Source: PBB1 sp040400875 (GTDB taxonomy: Bacteria > Pseudomonadota > Gammaproteobacteria > Burkholderiales > Burkholderiaceae_C). Taken from it: DNA of 64,000 nucleotides. Positions within the stretch are counted from its first letter, which is position 1. Each line of letters begins with the position of its first letter. Below the pieces are notes generated by a model that saw only the letters and a program-made list of their open reading frames with translations, was not told where the DNA came from and searched no databases. Below, in pieces: positions 10,175 to 16,503 of the stretch. The DNA lies in the NCBI GenBank assembly GCA_040400875.1, contig JBBAPK010000006.1:1-64000 (forward strand). Direction: 5' to 3'. A program made the translations under genes and the position numbers.

Positions 10175-10471
10175 TCACCCCAGCCGCTTGAACGCCTCGG
10201 CGAAGACTTCGGCGGCGTCGGGCATGTCGAAGGCTTCGAGGTTGAGGTTGTGCACCTTCTCGATGAAGAAAAAGACCATGAAGCTGTCGAGCGGGGCCAT
10301 CACCGGGTCTTCGGGGTCGTTGACCAGGTGGGTGCCCTCTTCGCGCATCTGGGCGATGGCCTCAGGAAACTTGGCGGTGATGAAGGCCAGTTCTCTTTCG
10401 TTGAGCAAGAACTCCGGCAGCAAAACTCGGGGCTGGGCGTCGGAGTCGGAATCAGGTTCAAGGTCGGTCAT
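10175..10471 (-). CDS. Small acidic hypothetical protein
   Basis: 98-residue protein that I do not recognise. It starts at ATG 10471 with an acidic leader (MTDLEPDSDSD). A probably folded helical part follows, with LPEFLLNERELAFITAKFPE, then VMAPLDSFMVFFFIEKVHNL near the middle and AEVFAEAFKRLG at the end. No signal peptide, clear membrane segment or known motif is visible. A further ATG 12 bases upstream is in frame. It is a single-gene unit between the HTH module and the sensor kinase. Codon use looks like that of its neighbours, so it is probably a real gene. Confidence 0.55.
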   Translation of the reverse strand: MTDLEPDSDSDAQPRVLLPEFLLNERELAFITAKFPEAIAQMREEGTHLVNDPEDPVMAPLDSFMVFFFIEKVHNLNLEAFDMPDAAEVFAEAFKRLG

Positions 10472-10558
10472 GGTGTGTCGCATACGTCAGTGGATTGAAA
10501 AATCAGGCCCGGCCGCGCCGTGGCCGAACGACGACCACAGGCAGGCCGCGCGCCGATT

Positions 10559-11938
10559 TTAGGCAGCGCGACTGGGCGGTATCGGCCGCGGGCCGGCCAT
10601 CTGGCGCACGTCCAGGCTCACACGGGCATGGTGGCCTTCGGCATCGCGCACAAAGCGCAGTGCGCCCGCCATGCGCGCGGCGATCTGCTGCACGATCGAC
10701 AGGCCCAGGCCGCTGCCGGCCACGCCGCGGCTCGGGTCGCCACGTGCAAAGGCGCGCATCAGCTCAGCGGCTTGCCCCGCGGGCAGGCCGGCACCGGCAT
10801 CGCACACGTCGATCAGCACCTGCGCCCTGCCGCCATCGCTTTGCACGCTGGCCACGCTCAGCCGCACCGGCGCCGCACCGTGCTTGAGCGCGTTGTCGAT
10901 CAGGTTGAACAGCAGCCGCTCGATCAGCAACGCGTTGGCGTGCGGCAGCAGCACGGCGGCCAATGCCGGCGCCAGGCTCAACACCTCGGGGGCGCACTCG
11001 AAGCGTGCCACCACCGATCGGGCCACCGCGACCACGTCCACCGTGTCGTCCATCTTCAAGGCGCCCGCACGCACGAAATCGAGAAAGCTGCCGATCAGCC
11101 GGTCGGCTTGGTCGATATTGCGGGTGATGGCTGCCAAGTGCGGCAGGGGATCGCTGCGCTGCGGCAGCAGCTCGGTGGCCAGCCGGATGCGCGCCAGCGG
11201 GCTGCGCAAGTCGTGCGACACCCCGGCCAGCAGCAGCGCGCGCTCGAGCTCGGCCGAGCGCAGCCGCTCGAGCAGCTGGTGGTAACCATCTTCAATGGCG
11301 CGCATCTCAGACGATGCGCCCGACGGCGCCAGCCCCGTCGATGACTGCCAGGCGCCCTTGGTGTCCAGCGCTAGCACATCGCCATGCATGCGGCTGCGCA
11401 GCTTTTGCAGCGGCCGCGTCACGTGGCGCGCAAACCACCAGCTCAAGCCCACCACCATGGCCACCATCAGCAGCGCGGTCGGCAGGTTGTGGCGGTTGGC
11501 AAACGGCCAGATGTGCGGCGCCGGCAGCCCCAGCCAGACGGCGTCGGCGCCCGGCGGCAACACGTGAAACCACACCTCCAGGCCGTGGCCGCTGCTCACG
11601 GCACGCAAATCGTCAAACGCCAGCCCGTTCGCGGCGAATTCGACTTGCCAGCGCAAAAAACCGGGGCCCAGAGTCAGGTTGTGGGTCTTGAAGCCATTGG
11701 GCAGGCGGGTTTGTCGCTGCACCGGGTAGCCCGGCGAGGCCTCGCGCAGCGGCGCGCCGCTCGGCAGGCTGGCCGCCTGCGCCAGGGGCGCCGCCCACAG
11801 CTGCGCATAGGGCTCGGCGGTGGCATTCGAGCGCGCAGCCATCAACCAAAACCAAAAGAGCATCCCCACCAGCAGCATCAGCAGCGTTTGCGCCAGCATC
11901 AGGCGGGCATACAGGGTGTCAAAGCGGCGGCGGGCCAT
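10559..11938 (-). CDS. EnvZ-type sensor histidine kinase
   Basis: The 459-residue inner-membrane kinase has TM1 at about residues 13-33, a periplasmic sensor region of about 115 residues and TM2 at about 152-170. A HAMP-like segment follows, then the H-box GVSHDLRSPLARIR (phospho-acceptor His242), the N-box FNLIDNALKHG (about 345-354), and G-boxes DAGAGLP and GSGLGLSIVQQ. It is most similar to the EnvZ/OmpR class. It starts 3 bp after the response-regulator stop, so the two are co-transcribed. The input signal is unknown. A shared palindrome upstream of the regulator, the PEP-CTERM-like gene and the pilins suggests what it may control. Confidence 0.88.
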   Translation of the reverse strand: MARRRFDTLYARLMLAQTLLMLLVGMLFWFWLMAARSNATAEPYAQLWAAPLAQAASLPSGAPLREASPGYPVQRQTRLPNGFKTHNLTLGPGFLRWQVEFAANGLAFDDLRAVSSGHGLEVWFHVLPPGADAVWLGLPAPHIWPFANRHNLPTALLMVAMVVGLSWWFARHVTRPLQKLRSRMHGDVLALDTKGAWQSSTGLAPSGASSEMRAIEDGYHQLLERLRSAELERALLLAGVSHDLRSPLARIRLATELLPQRSDPLPHLAAITRNIDQADRLIGSFLDFVRAGALKMDDTVDVVAVARSVVARFECAPEVLSLAPALAAVLLPHANALLIERLLFNLIDNALKHGAAPVRLSVASVQSDGGRAQVLIDVCDAGAGLPAGQAAELMRAFARGDPSRGVAGSGLGLSIVQQIAARMAGALRFVRDAEGHHARVSLDVRQMAGPRPIPPSRAA

Positions 11939-11941
11939 TGC

Positions 11942-12652
11942 TCAGATCCGCTCGCTCGGCTGGCTCGAGAGCAAGGCATAGCCCTGCCCGCGCACGGTGC
12001 TGATCCACTGCCCCTGCGGGTCGGCCGCTCGCAGCTTGCCGCGCAGGCGATATATCTGCGTGTCCACCGTGCGGTCTTGGGGGCGGTAGGCGCCCGACTG
12101 CATCGCGGCGTTCAGTGTCTCTCGCGACAGCACCGCCACCGGATCGCGCAACAGCGCTTCGAGCAGCTTGAATTCGACCTCGGTCAGCACCAGCCGCTGG
12201 CCGTTCAGCGTGACTTCGCGGCGCACCCGGTCCAGCCGCAACCCGAGCGCCACGAACTCGCTGCTCGACAGGCGCACGAGCTGCTGTCGCCGGCGCAGCA
12301 AGGCGCGCAAGCGCGACACCAGCTCGGCTTTTTCGAACGGCTTGGGCAGGTAATCGTCGGCACCTCTATCCAGGCCGCGCACCCGGTCGGGTGACTCACC
12401 CAACGCCGACAGCATCAGGATGGCCATGTCGGGGTAGAGCGCTCGCCACTGGCCCAGCAGGTCCAGGCCGTTGCCGTCGGGCAGCATCACATCGAGCACC
12501 ACCACATCCGGCCGGTTGTGCATCAGCAGCCGCGCGGCCTCGGCCGCCGTGAGCGCCGAGTCGACCTGCCAGCCCTCACGCCGCAGCGTCCTGGCCACCA
12601 GCTCTTGCATCTCGGCGTCGTCGTCAACGACGAGGATTCTTGAATCACGCAC
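11942..12652 (-). CDS. OmpR-family response regulator
   Basis: The 236-residue regulator has an N-terminal receiver domain: acidic DDD at 10-12, phospho-acceptor Asp54 in VVLDVMLPDGNG, Lys104 in LPKPFEKAEL. A C-terminal winged helix with VEFKLLEALL and DRTVDTQIYRLRGKLR follows. The GTG start at 12652 is chosen because the receiver domain begins there (VRDSRILVVDDD) and AGAGG precedes it. The longer upstream frame runs into repeat DNA and is rejected. It is the first gene of the RR-HK operon. A TGGAA-N4-TTCCA palindrome lies 103 bp upstream of the start, so autoregulation is plausible but unproven. Confidence 0.9.
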   Translation of the reverse strand: MRDSRILVVDDDAEMQELVARTLRREGWQVDSALTAAEAARLLMHNRPDVVVLDVMLPDGNGLDLLGQWRALYPDMAILMLSALGESPDRVRGLDRGADDYLPKPFEKAELVSRLRALLRRRQQLVRLSSSEFVALGLRLDRVRREVTLNGQRLVLTEVEFKLLEALLRDPVAVLSRETLNAAMQSGAYRPQDRTVDTQIYRLRGKLRAADPQGQWISTVRGQGYALLSSQPSERI

Positions 12653-12755
12653 GGGGAAAAAGCCTCTGAGCGCCCCGGGCGAAATGACCCGGCAGGCAAG
12701 GCCAAGGCTAGCGCAAAGGCAGGCCCCCAACCCGGCCGCGCCCGCGGCCTTCATA

Positions 12756-12769
12756 TGGAATCTTTTCCA
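12756..12769 (-). promoter_or_regulatory. Palindromic site 1, TGGAA-N4-TTCCA, upstream of the two-component system
   Basis: Read toward the response regulator the site is TGGAAAAGATTCCA with flanks AATG and TATG. It lies 103 bp from the GTG start. The same TGGAA-N3-A-TTCCA palindrome, in the same orientation and at nearly the same distance, precedes the genes at 13219 and 14372. Confidence 0.6.
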
Positions 12770-12786
12770 CATTTGCGCTGGCCCGG

Positions 12787-12954
12787 CCCTCACCCTGGCC
12801 CTCTCCCACAAGTGGGAGAGGGAACTCAACCAGCTCCCTCTCCCGCCCGCGGGAGAGGCAATTCAACCAGCCCCCTCTCCCGCTCGCGGGAGAGGGTTGG
12901 GGTGAGGGTCTCTCGACTCCCTCTCCCACAAATGGGAGAGGGCCGGGGTGAGGG
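12787..12954. repeat. BIME-like array of CCCTCTCCC/GGGAGAGGG palindromes, array 1
   Basis: Four hairpins occur in a row, for example CCCTCTCCCACAAGTGGGAGA continuing GGG at 12799-12822, and others near 12835-12858, 12872-12896 and 12919-12942. Spacers such as AATTCAACCAG separate them. The array opens with CCCTCACCCTGGCCCTCTCCC and closes with GGGAGAGGGCCGGGGTGAGGG, so the whole block is bounded by inverted ends. The 566-bp gap 12653-13218 holds this array, the two palindromic sites and a C7/G6 hairpin, and no convincing gene. Confidence 0.85.
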
Positions 12955-13075
12955 TAGCAGCAAGGGCAGCACCATTCCCCCATCAAACCACCCCCAAACC
13001 GCTACCAATACATTATCTACAAACCCCCCACCACGCCACCAATTGGTTATCTTCACTCGAAATTTCTACACCATA

Positions 13076-13097
13076 CCCCCCCTATTCAGGGGGGTTT
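13076..13097 (+). promoter_or_regulatory. C-tract/G-tract hairpin upstream of the PEP-CTERM-like gene
   Basis: A run of seven C, TATTCA, six G and then TTT forms a strong short stem-loop immediately before palindromic site 2. It could be a terminator remnant insulating the downstream gene or part of its regulatory region. Confidence 0.35.
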
Positions 13098-13098
13098 A

Positions 13099-13112
13099 TG
13101 GAAAACATTCCA
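13099..13112 (+). promoter_or_regulatory. Palindromic site 2, TGGAA-N4-TTCCA, upstream of the PEP-CTERM-like gene
   Basis: The sequence is TGGAAAACATTCCA with flanks TTTA and CATA. It lies 106 bp before ATG 13219. It differs from site 1 only in one spacer position when read in gene orientation (AACA versus AAGA), which supports a common binding protein. Confidence 0.6.
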
Positions 13113-13218
13113 CATACCGATCCGTGATTTTTTGTTGGTGTGGCGACCGGCCGGAGCAGCCGCCGTCAGAGCAGCGCCACCGGACCCTCACCTTTGATCC
13201 ATCAACCCAGGAAACATC

Positions 13219-13848
13219 ATGAAAAAAACCCTTCTTTGCTCAGCCCTGCTCGCAGCGCTGATGTCCGTGGCCGGTGGCGCGCAGGCGGCGCTGGTGTCGC
13301 AAGGCACAGGCCTCGTGTACGACAACGTCAACAACCTGCTGTGGTTCACCGACAGCACCGATCGCAGTTTCGCTGGCGCCACCAGTTGGGCGGCTGGCCT
13401 GACGACGGGCTCGCTGTCGGCGGGGTCCTGGAGTCTGTCCAGTTTTAGTCAGTTCGGCCTGCTCACTGCGGCTGCAGGGTATGTTGCAGGCGACTACAGC
13501 ACCCAACAAACTGCGGCAACAAACCTCGACAACTTGGGCATTAACGGGCGGATGTTTGGGTTTTGGTCCACGGACACGATGAATGGATGGGCGGACGGCC
13601 AGGGGACGGTTAATAGCGGTGTCTATTATGATGAAAGCTACGGAGAGACCACGTATCAGATTATGACTAGTGGGAGCTTTCGGAACAGAGACCCAAATGT
13701 AAGCCCCCCCAAGGGCTCCCTCGCCGTCGCCTCATATACCGCCCCCGCCCCATCCGCCGTCCCCATTCCAGCCGCTGCCTGGCTGATGGCATCGGGTTTG
13801 GGTGCATTGGGCGTGGCCGCACGCAAGCGCAAGGCTCAGCAGGCATAA
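13219..13848 (+). CDS. Exported protein with VPLPA/PEP-CTERM-type sorting signal
   Basis: The 209-residue protein has a clear signal peptide (MKKTLLCSALLAALMSVAGG, cleaved after AQA). The body has a GLVYDNVNNLLWFTD segment reminiscent of DUF1566/Lcl-like domains. The C-terminus carries the tripartite sorting signal: VPIPAAAWLMASGLGALGVA and then the basic RKRK end. Such tails (VPLPA-CTERM variant of PEP-CTERM) direct processing by an exosortase and are typical of exopolysaccharide-linked surface proteins. No exosortase is in the window. The middle part (13480-13720) is visibly poorer in GC than its neighbours. Palindromic site 2 lies upstream and a Rho-independent terminator downstream, so it is a single-gene unit. 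Confidence 0.8.
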   Translation: MKKTLLCSALLAALMSVAGGAQAALVSQGTGLVYDNVNNLLWFTDSTDRSFAGATSWAAGLTTGSLSAGSWSLSSFSQFGLLTAAAGYVAGDYSTQQTAATNLDNLGINGRMFGFWSTDTMNGWADGQGTVNSGVYYDESYGETTYQIMTSGSFRNRDPNVSPPKGSLAVASYTAPAPSAVPIPAAAWLMASGLGALGVAARKRKAQQA

Positions 13849-13892
13849 ACCCGCTGCGGCCATATCCGGGGGGTTATTTCTGCCCCCCAATG

Positions 13893-13921
13893 AAAAACCG
13901 GCTCGAGTGGCCGGTTTTTTT
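13893..13921 (+). terminator. Rho-independent terminator after the PEP-CTERM-like gene
   Basis: AAAAACCGGC-TCGAGTG-GCCGGTTTTT followed by more T residues: a 10-bp stem with a 7-base loop and a T-run, 45 bp after the stop. The A-tract/T-tract symmetry makes it bidirectional. Confidence 0.9.
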
Positions 13922-13940
13922 GTGGGCGGGGGGATTTGAA

Positions 13941-14136
13941 CCCTCACCCTAACCCTCTCCCTCGGGGAGAGGGAATCTAGGGCTGCCTCTCCCTCGGGGA
14001 GAGGGAATTTGAGTTTGCCTCTCCCCGAGGGAGAGGGATTTGTAGGGGCCAGACCCTCACCCTAGCCCTCTCCCAAAGGGAGAGGGAACTTGAATGAGCT
14101 CCCTCTCCCGCTCGCGGGAGAGGGCTGGGGTGAGGG
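13941..14136. repeat. BIME-like array of CCCTCTCCC/GGGAGAGGG palindromes, array 2
   Basis: At least five hairpins are present, including versions with CTCGGGGAG loops (CCCTCTCCCTCGGGGAGAGG and then G) and the CCCTCTCCCGCTCGCGGGAG form also seen in array 1. It opens with CCCTCACCCTAACCCTCTCCC and ends with GGGCTGGGGTGAGGG, again inverted ends. The 522-bp gap 13849-14371 otherwise holds the terminator and palindromic site 3. No gene is seen in it. Confidence 0.85.
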
Positions 14137-14249
14137 CCACCGGCAAGATTTAAATGACAAAACCCATGAAAATGGCTTTGTCGCGCAATTTCCATCAATT
14201 CGAAAATCACGCGCAATCTGGTCTGCTTAACCATTTGGATGGTGGATTG

Positions 14250-14263
14250 TGGAAGCCATTCCA
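14250..14263 (+). promoter_or_regulatory. Palindromic site 3, TGGAA-N4-TTCCA, upstream of the pilin operon
   Basis: The sequence is TGGAAGCCATTCCA with flanks GATTG and TGGT, 108 bp before ATG 14372. The oriented spacer again ends in A (GCCA). Just upstream ACCAT-TTGG-ATGGT is a second small inverted repeat. Confidence 0.6.
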
Positions 14264-14371
14264 TGGTAGAAAACTTTAGATTTGCTGCATCATGCCGACA
14301 AACCTACATCAAGCGCGGATGGTGCGAGCGCGTCCAAGGCTCAGCGCCGATCCGTCGGCCCGGAACATCTC

Positions 14372-14806
14372 ATGAAAAAACAACACGTTCGGCGCGCTGG
14401 ATCAGCGCCGGGTTTCACGTTGATTGAACTGTTGATCGTGGTGGCCCTGATTTCGATCTTGGTCGCCATCGCCGTGCCGTCGTACACGGGCTACGTGAAC
14501 AAGCAAAGAATGCGCGCGGCACAGGCTGATCTGGTGGTGCTGGCTGCGGATGTTGAAAACGCGTTTCAACGCACATTGGCCTACCCCGCCACGACAGCCA
14601 CAACCGCGGCAACCCAATCTGCGCTGACGTCTTGGCGGGCGTCGGATGTCACGTTTTTTGATTTTTTGATCTCGGCGTCATCCTCAGTGGCTTTCACGGT
14701 TCACGCCGTGGGCAAAGGCGCTTTGAGTGGCTGCACTATCTCGCTGACACAAGCCAATGTCCGCACGACCTCGGGTTGCCCGCAAGGAGCTGGCGCGTGG
14801 TTGTGA
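14372..14806 (+). CDS. Type IV prepilin, PilE/PilA-like
   Basis: The 144-residue prepilin has a basic leader ending at Gly (MKKQHVRRAGSAPG) followed by FTLIELLIVVALISILVAIA, the classic prepilin peptidase site with Phe+1 and Glu+5. After cleavage the hydrophobic helix would polymerise in a type IV pilus or pseudopilus. The globular part is small, with a C-terminal pair of cysteines (GCTISL...SGCPQG) that would form the D-loop disulfide. It is the first gene of a five-gene operon (pilE-like, fimT, pilV, pilW, pilX-like). GGA lies upstream of the ATG, and palindromic site 3 lies 108 bp upstream. Confidence 0.85.
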   Translation: MKKQHVRRAGSAPGFTLIELLIVVALISILVAIAVPSYTGYVNKQRMRAAQADLVVLAADVENAFQRTLAYPATTATTAATQSALTSWRASDVTFFDFLISASSSVAFTVHAVGKGALSGCTISLTQANVRTTSGCPQGAGAWL

Positions 14807-15336
14807 CGTCGGCCAAGCGCTACCGCTCCCAAGGCGGCTTCACGCTGACAGAGGCCATGGTGGTGGTCTCGATCACGGCCGTCCTTGCCGGCTTGGGGTC
14901 GTATGTCGGCAAGGATTTCGTGGCCGGCGGCCAGCGCCGGGAAGCCCGTGAACAGCTGCGCGCAGGATTTCAAAAGGCGCGATCCATGGCCGTAGGCAAC
15001 ATCAGCGCCCTGGGTGGCGGGCAAGCGGTCGCACTGATGTGCCTGGGCACGGATTCGGTGCTGCGGGTCTTCGCGCTGGACACAACCGCCTCGCCCGCAG
15101 TGAATTTGCCCACCGTGTGCAATGACAGCGGCCCGGCGGCACGCTGGCAAGCCAAAGCCGCTGGAGGCAGCGCCATGCAGGTGCTCAATGCGGCAACTTC
15201 CAGCAACTGGAGCTGCATGGCTTTTGACAACCGCGGGCGGGTGATTGCTCACACCTTGAACACCACGGTTTGCAACCAGCTCGGCACTGTGCGCCTGATT
15301 CGTGGGGGCGTTTCAACAGACTTCGCCTGGCTATGA
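14797..15336 (+). CDS. Minor pseudopilin, FimT/GspH-like
   Basis: The product of about 179 residues has a prepilin site GG|FTLTEAMVVVSITAVLAGLG (Thr at +4 instead of Ile/Val, Glu at +5) and a GspH/FimT-like C-terminal domain with SSNWSCMAFDNRGRVI and RLIRGG near the end. GTG 14797 has AAGGAG seven bases upstream and overlaps the preceding stop; GTG 14803 and TTG 14776 are alternatives. FimT-type minor pilins prime pilus assembly and in some species bind DNA. The gene is co-translated with the pilin before it and with the pilV-like gene, whose ATGA start overlaps its stop. Confidence 0.75.
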   Translation: MVVTSAKRYRSQGGFTLTEAMVVVSITAVLAGLGSYVGKDFVAGGQRREAREQLRAGFQKARSMAVGNISALGGGQAVALMCLGTDSVLRVFALDTTASPAVNLPTVCNDSGPAARWQAKAAGGSAMQVLNAATSSNWSCMAFDNRGRVIAHTLNTTVCNQLGTVRLIRGGVSTDFAWL

Positions 15337-15824
15337 ACAAACCACCCCGTCTTTCCAAGCCAGGCCGCCAAAAAGGTGGGGCCTTGATCGACGCCATGAT
15401 CGCCACCTTGCTGGTCATGATCATGGGCCTGGGGCCGATGTATGTGACCGTGAAGGCATCCGTCGTTCAACGCACCGCAGGTGCCCAGCAATGGGTGGCC
15501 GCCGAATTGCGAAACATTTTGCTCAGCACCTCGCACAGTGAAATGTGCAGCCCCAGTGGCACCGCCTTGGGGGCATGGGCCAGCCCTCGGACCTTCACAC
15601 GCACGGGCCTGGCCGCCGCCGGACAAAGCGCGCCGTCGGTGACGGTGGTGGTGACCACGCTTTGTTATGCGCCCAGCGCGATCACCGTCAACGGCACCAG
15701 CGTCGCGCGCTCCACCGTCACGCTGGTGGGGTGTGCGGGCGCACCATTGACGGGCATGGGCCCGGTGATCATTCGTGAGGGTGCTGTGGCGGGCAATGAA
15801 CCCACGAGCTGCGCCAACTCATGA
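15333..15824 (+). CDS. Minor pilin, PilV-like, with Asp at the +5 position
   Basis: The 163-residue prepilin-like protein has a basic leader (MNKPPRLSKPGRQKG) and the hydrophobic segment ALIDAMIATLLVMIMGLGPM. The cleavage site would be G|ALIDA, so +1 is Ala and the usual Glu+5 is replaced by Asp. The position in the operon (after fimT, before pilW) is that of PilV. Start and stop overlap both neighbours as ATGA. The C-terminal domain has several cysteines (SEMCSPSG, TTLCYAPS, LVGCAGAP). The assignment rests on operon order as well as sequence. Confidence 0.7.
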   Translation: MNKPPRLSKPGRQKGGALIDAMIATLLVMIMGLGPMYVTVKASVVQRTAGAQQWVAAELRNILLSTSHSEMCSPSGTALGAWASPRTFTRTGLAAAGQSAPSVTVVVTTLCYAPSAITVNGTSVARSTVTLVGCAGAPLTGMGPVIIREGAVAGNEPTSCANS

Positions 15825-16495
15825 GCCAACGGCCGCCCTCAAAGGGTTTCAGTGGCAGCGCAGCGCAAACCGGGTTCACCCTGGTGGAGCTGATGGTCGG
15901 CATGACCATCGGACTGCTGGGTGTGTTGGCCATGATTGCGCTGTATGTGGCCATGTCGCGGCAAGTCGAAGGCAGCGCCACCGAGCCCGGCATGCGCCAG
16001 CGCAGCGAGAACGATGGCCAGATTGCGCTGGCCATCATCACCTTGCAATACGACTTGCAGCGTGCTGGGTTTGGTATTGACTCGCCGAAACTCGGTGTCG
16101 ATCTGATCAGCACTGGAGCACCCATCAACGCGCTGGGCTGGCGCTGGGTGAATTCAGCCACCAATGTGACCGAGTGCGCGGCCATGCGCTACCGCGCCAC
16201 GGCCAACGTGGCAGCGAGCAGCGAGACGGGTGTCATCGAAACCATCCCGCTGGCAAGCCCCTGCCCGTCCGACCCCCCCAGCCCCACAGCGCTGTTTGCC
16301 AATCAAAACCTGGTCACTCAGACGGTGGCAAGCAAGGTTGCGGCTCTGGCCATCACGCTCACCGCTGCGGCGCCTGCCTGCTACATCGGCGCCGATGTGT
16401 CCACACCCGGCCTTCGAGTGACCCTGCAGACCCGCTTGAGCCAAGGTGGGCTGCCCACCAGCACCGACTTTTGCATCTTCAACATCACGTCTTGA
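15821..16495 (+). CDS. Minor pilin PilW-like
   Basis: The 224-residue prepilin has a leader ending in QTG and the site G|FTLVELMVGMTIGLLGVLAM (Glu+5). It continues with YVAMSRQVEGSAT and SENDGQIALAIITLQYDLQRAGFG, the pattern of PilW family proteins (residues about 30-85). The C-terminal region carries cysteines in CYIGADVS and FCIFNITS. It overlaps the pilV-like stop by ATGA and is 8 bp before the last gene of the operon. In Pseudomonas and Neisseria, PilW-type minor pilins sit at the pilus tip complex with PilX and PilY1. No pilY1 is present here. Confidence 0.8.
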   Translation: MSQRPPSKGFSGSAAQTGFTLVELMVGMTIGLLGVLAMIALYVAMSRQVEGSATEPGMRQRSENDGQIALAIITLQYDLQRAGFGIDSPKLGVDLISTGAPINALGWRWVNSATNVTECAAMRYRATANVAASSETGVIETIPLASPCPSDPPSPTALFANQNLVTQTVASKVAALAITLTAAAPACYIGADVSTPGLRVTLQTRLSQGGLPTSTDFCIFNITS

Positions 16496-16503
16496 GGCCC
16501 TTC

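Noticed and set aside
12653..12829. N-terminal extension of the response regulator by 59 codons
   Set aside because: It would be translated from the repeat array and palindromic site. The receiver domain begins at GTG 12652, which has an AGAGG site upstream.
13113..13218. Possible sigma-54 promoter before the PEP-CTERM-like gene (TGGCGACCGG...)
   Set aside because: The GC element is not at the right distance and the conserved TTGC is missing.
13941..14136. CRISPR-like look of repeat array 2
   Set aside because: Units are self-complementary hairpins with variable short spacers of similar sequence. There are no unique spacers of constant length and no cas genes nearby.
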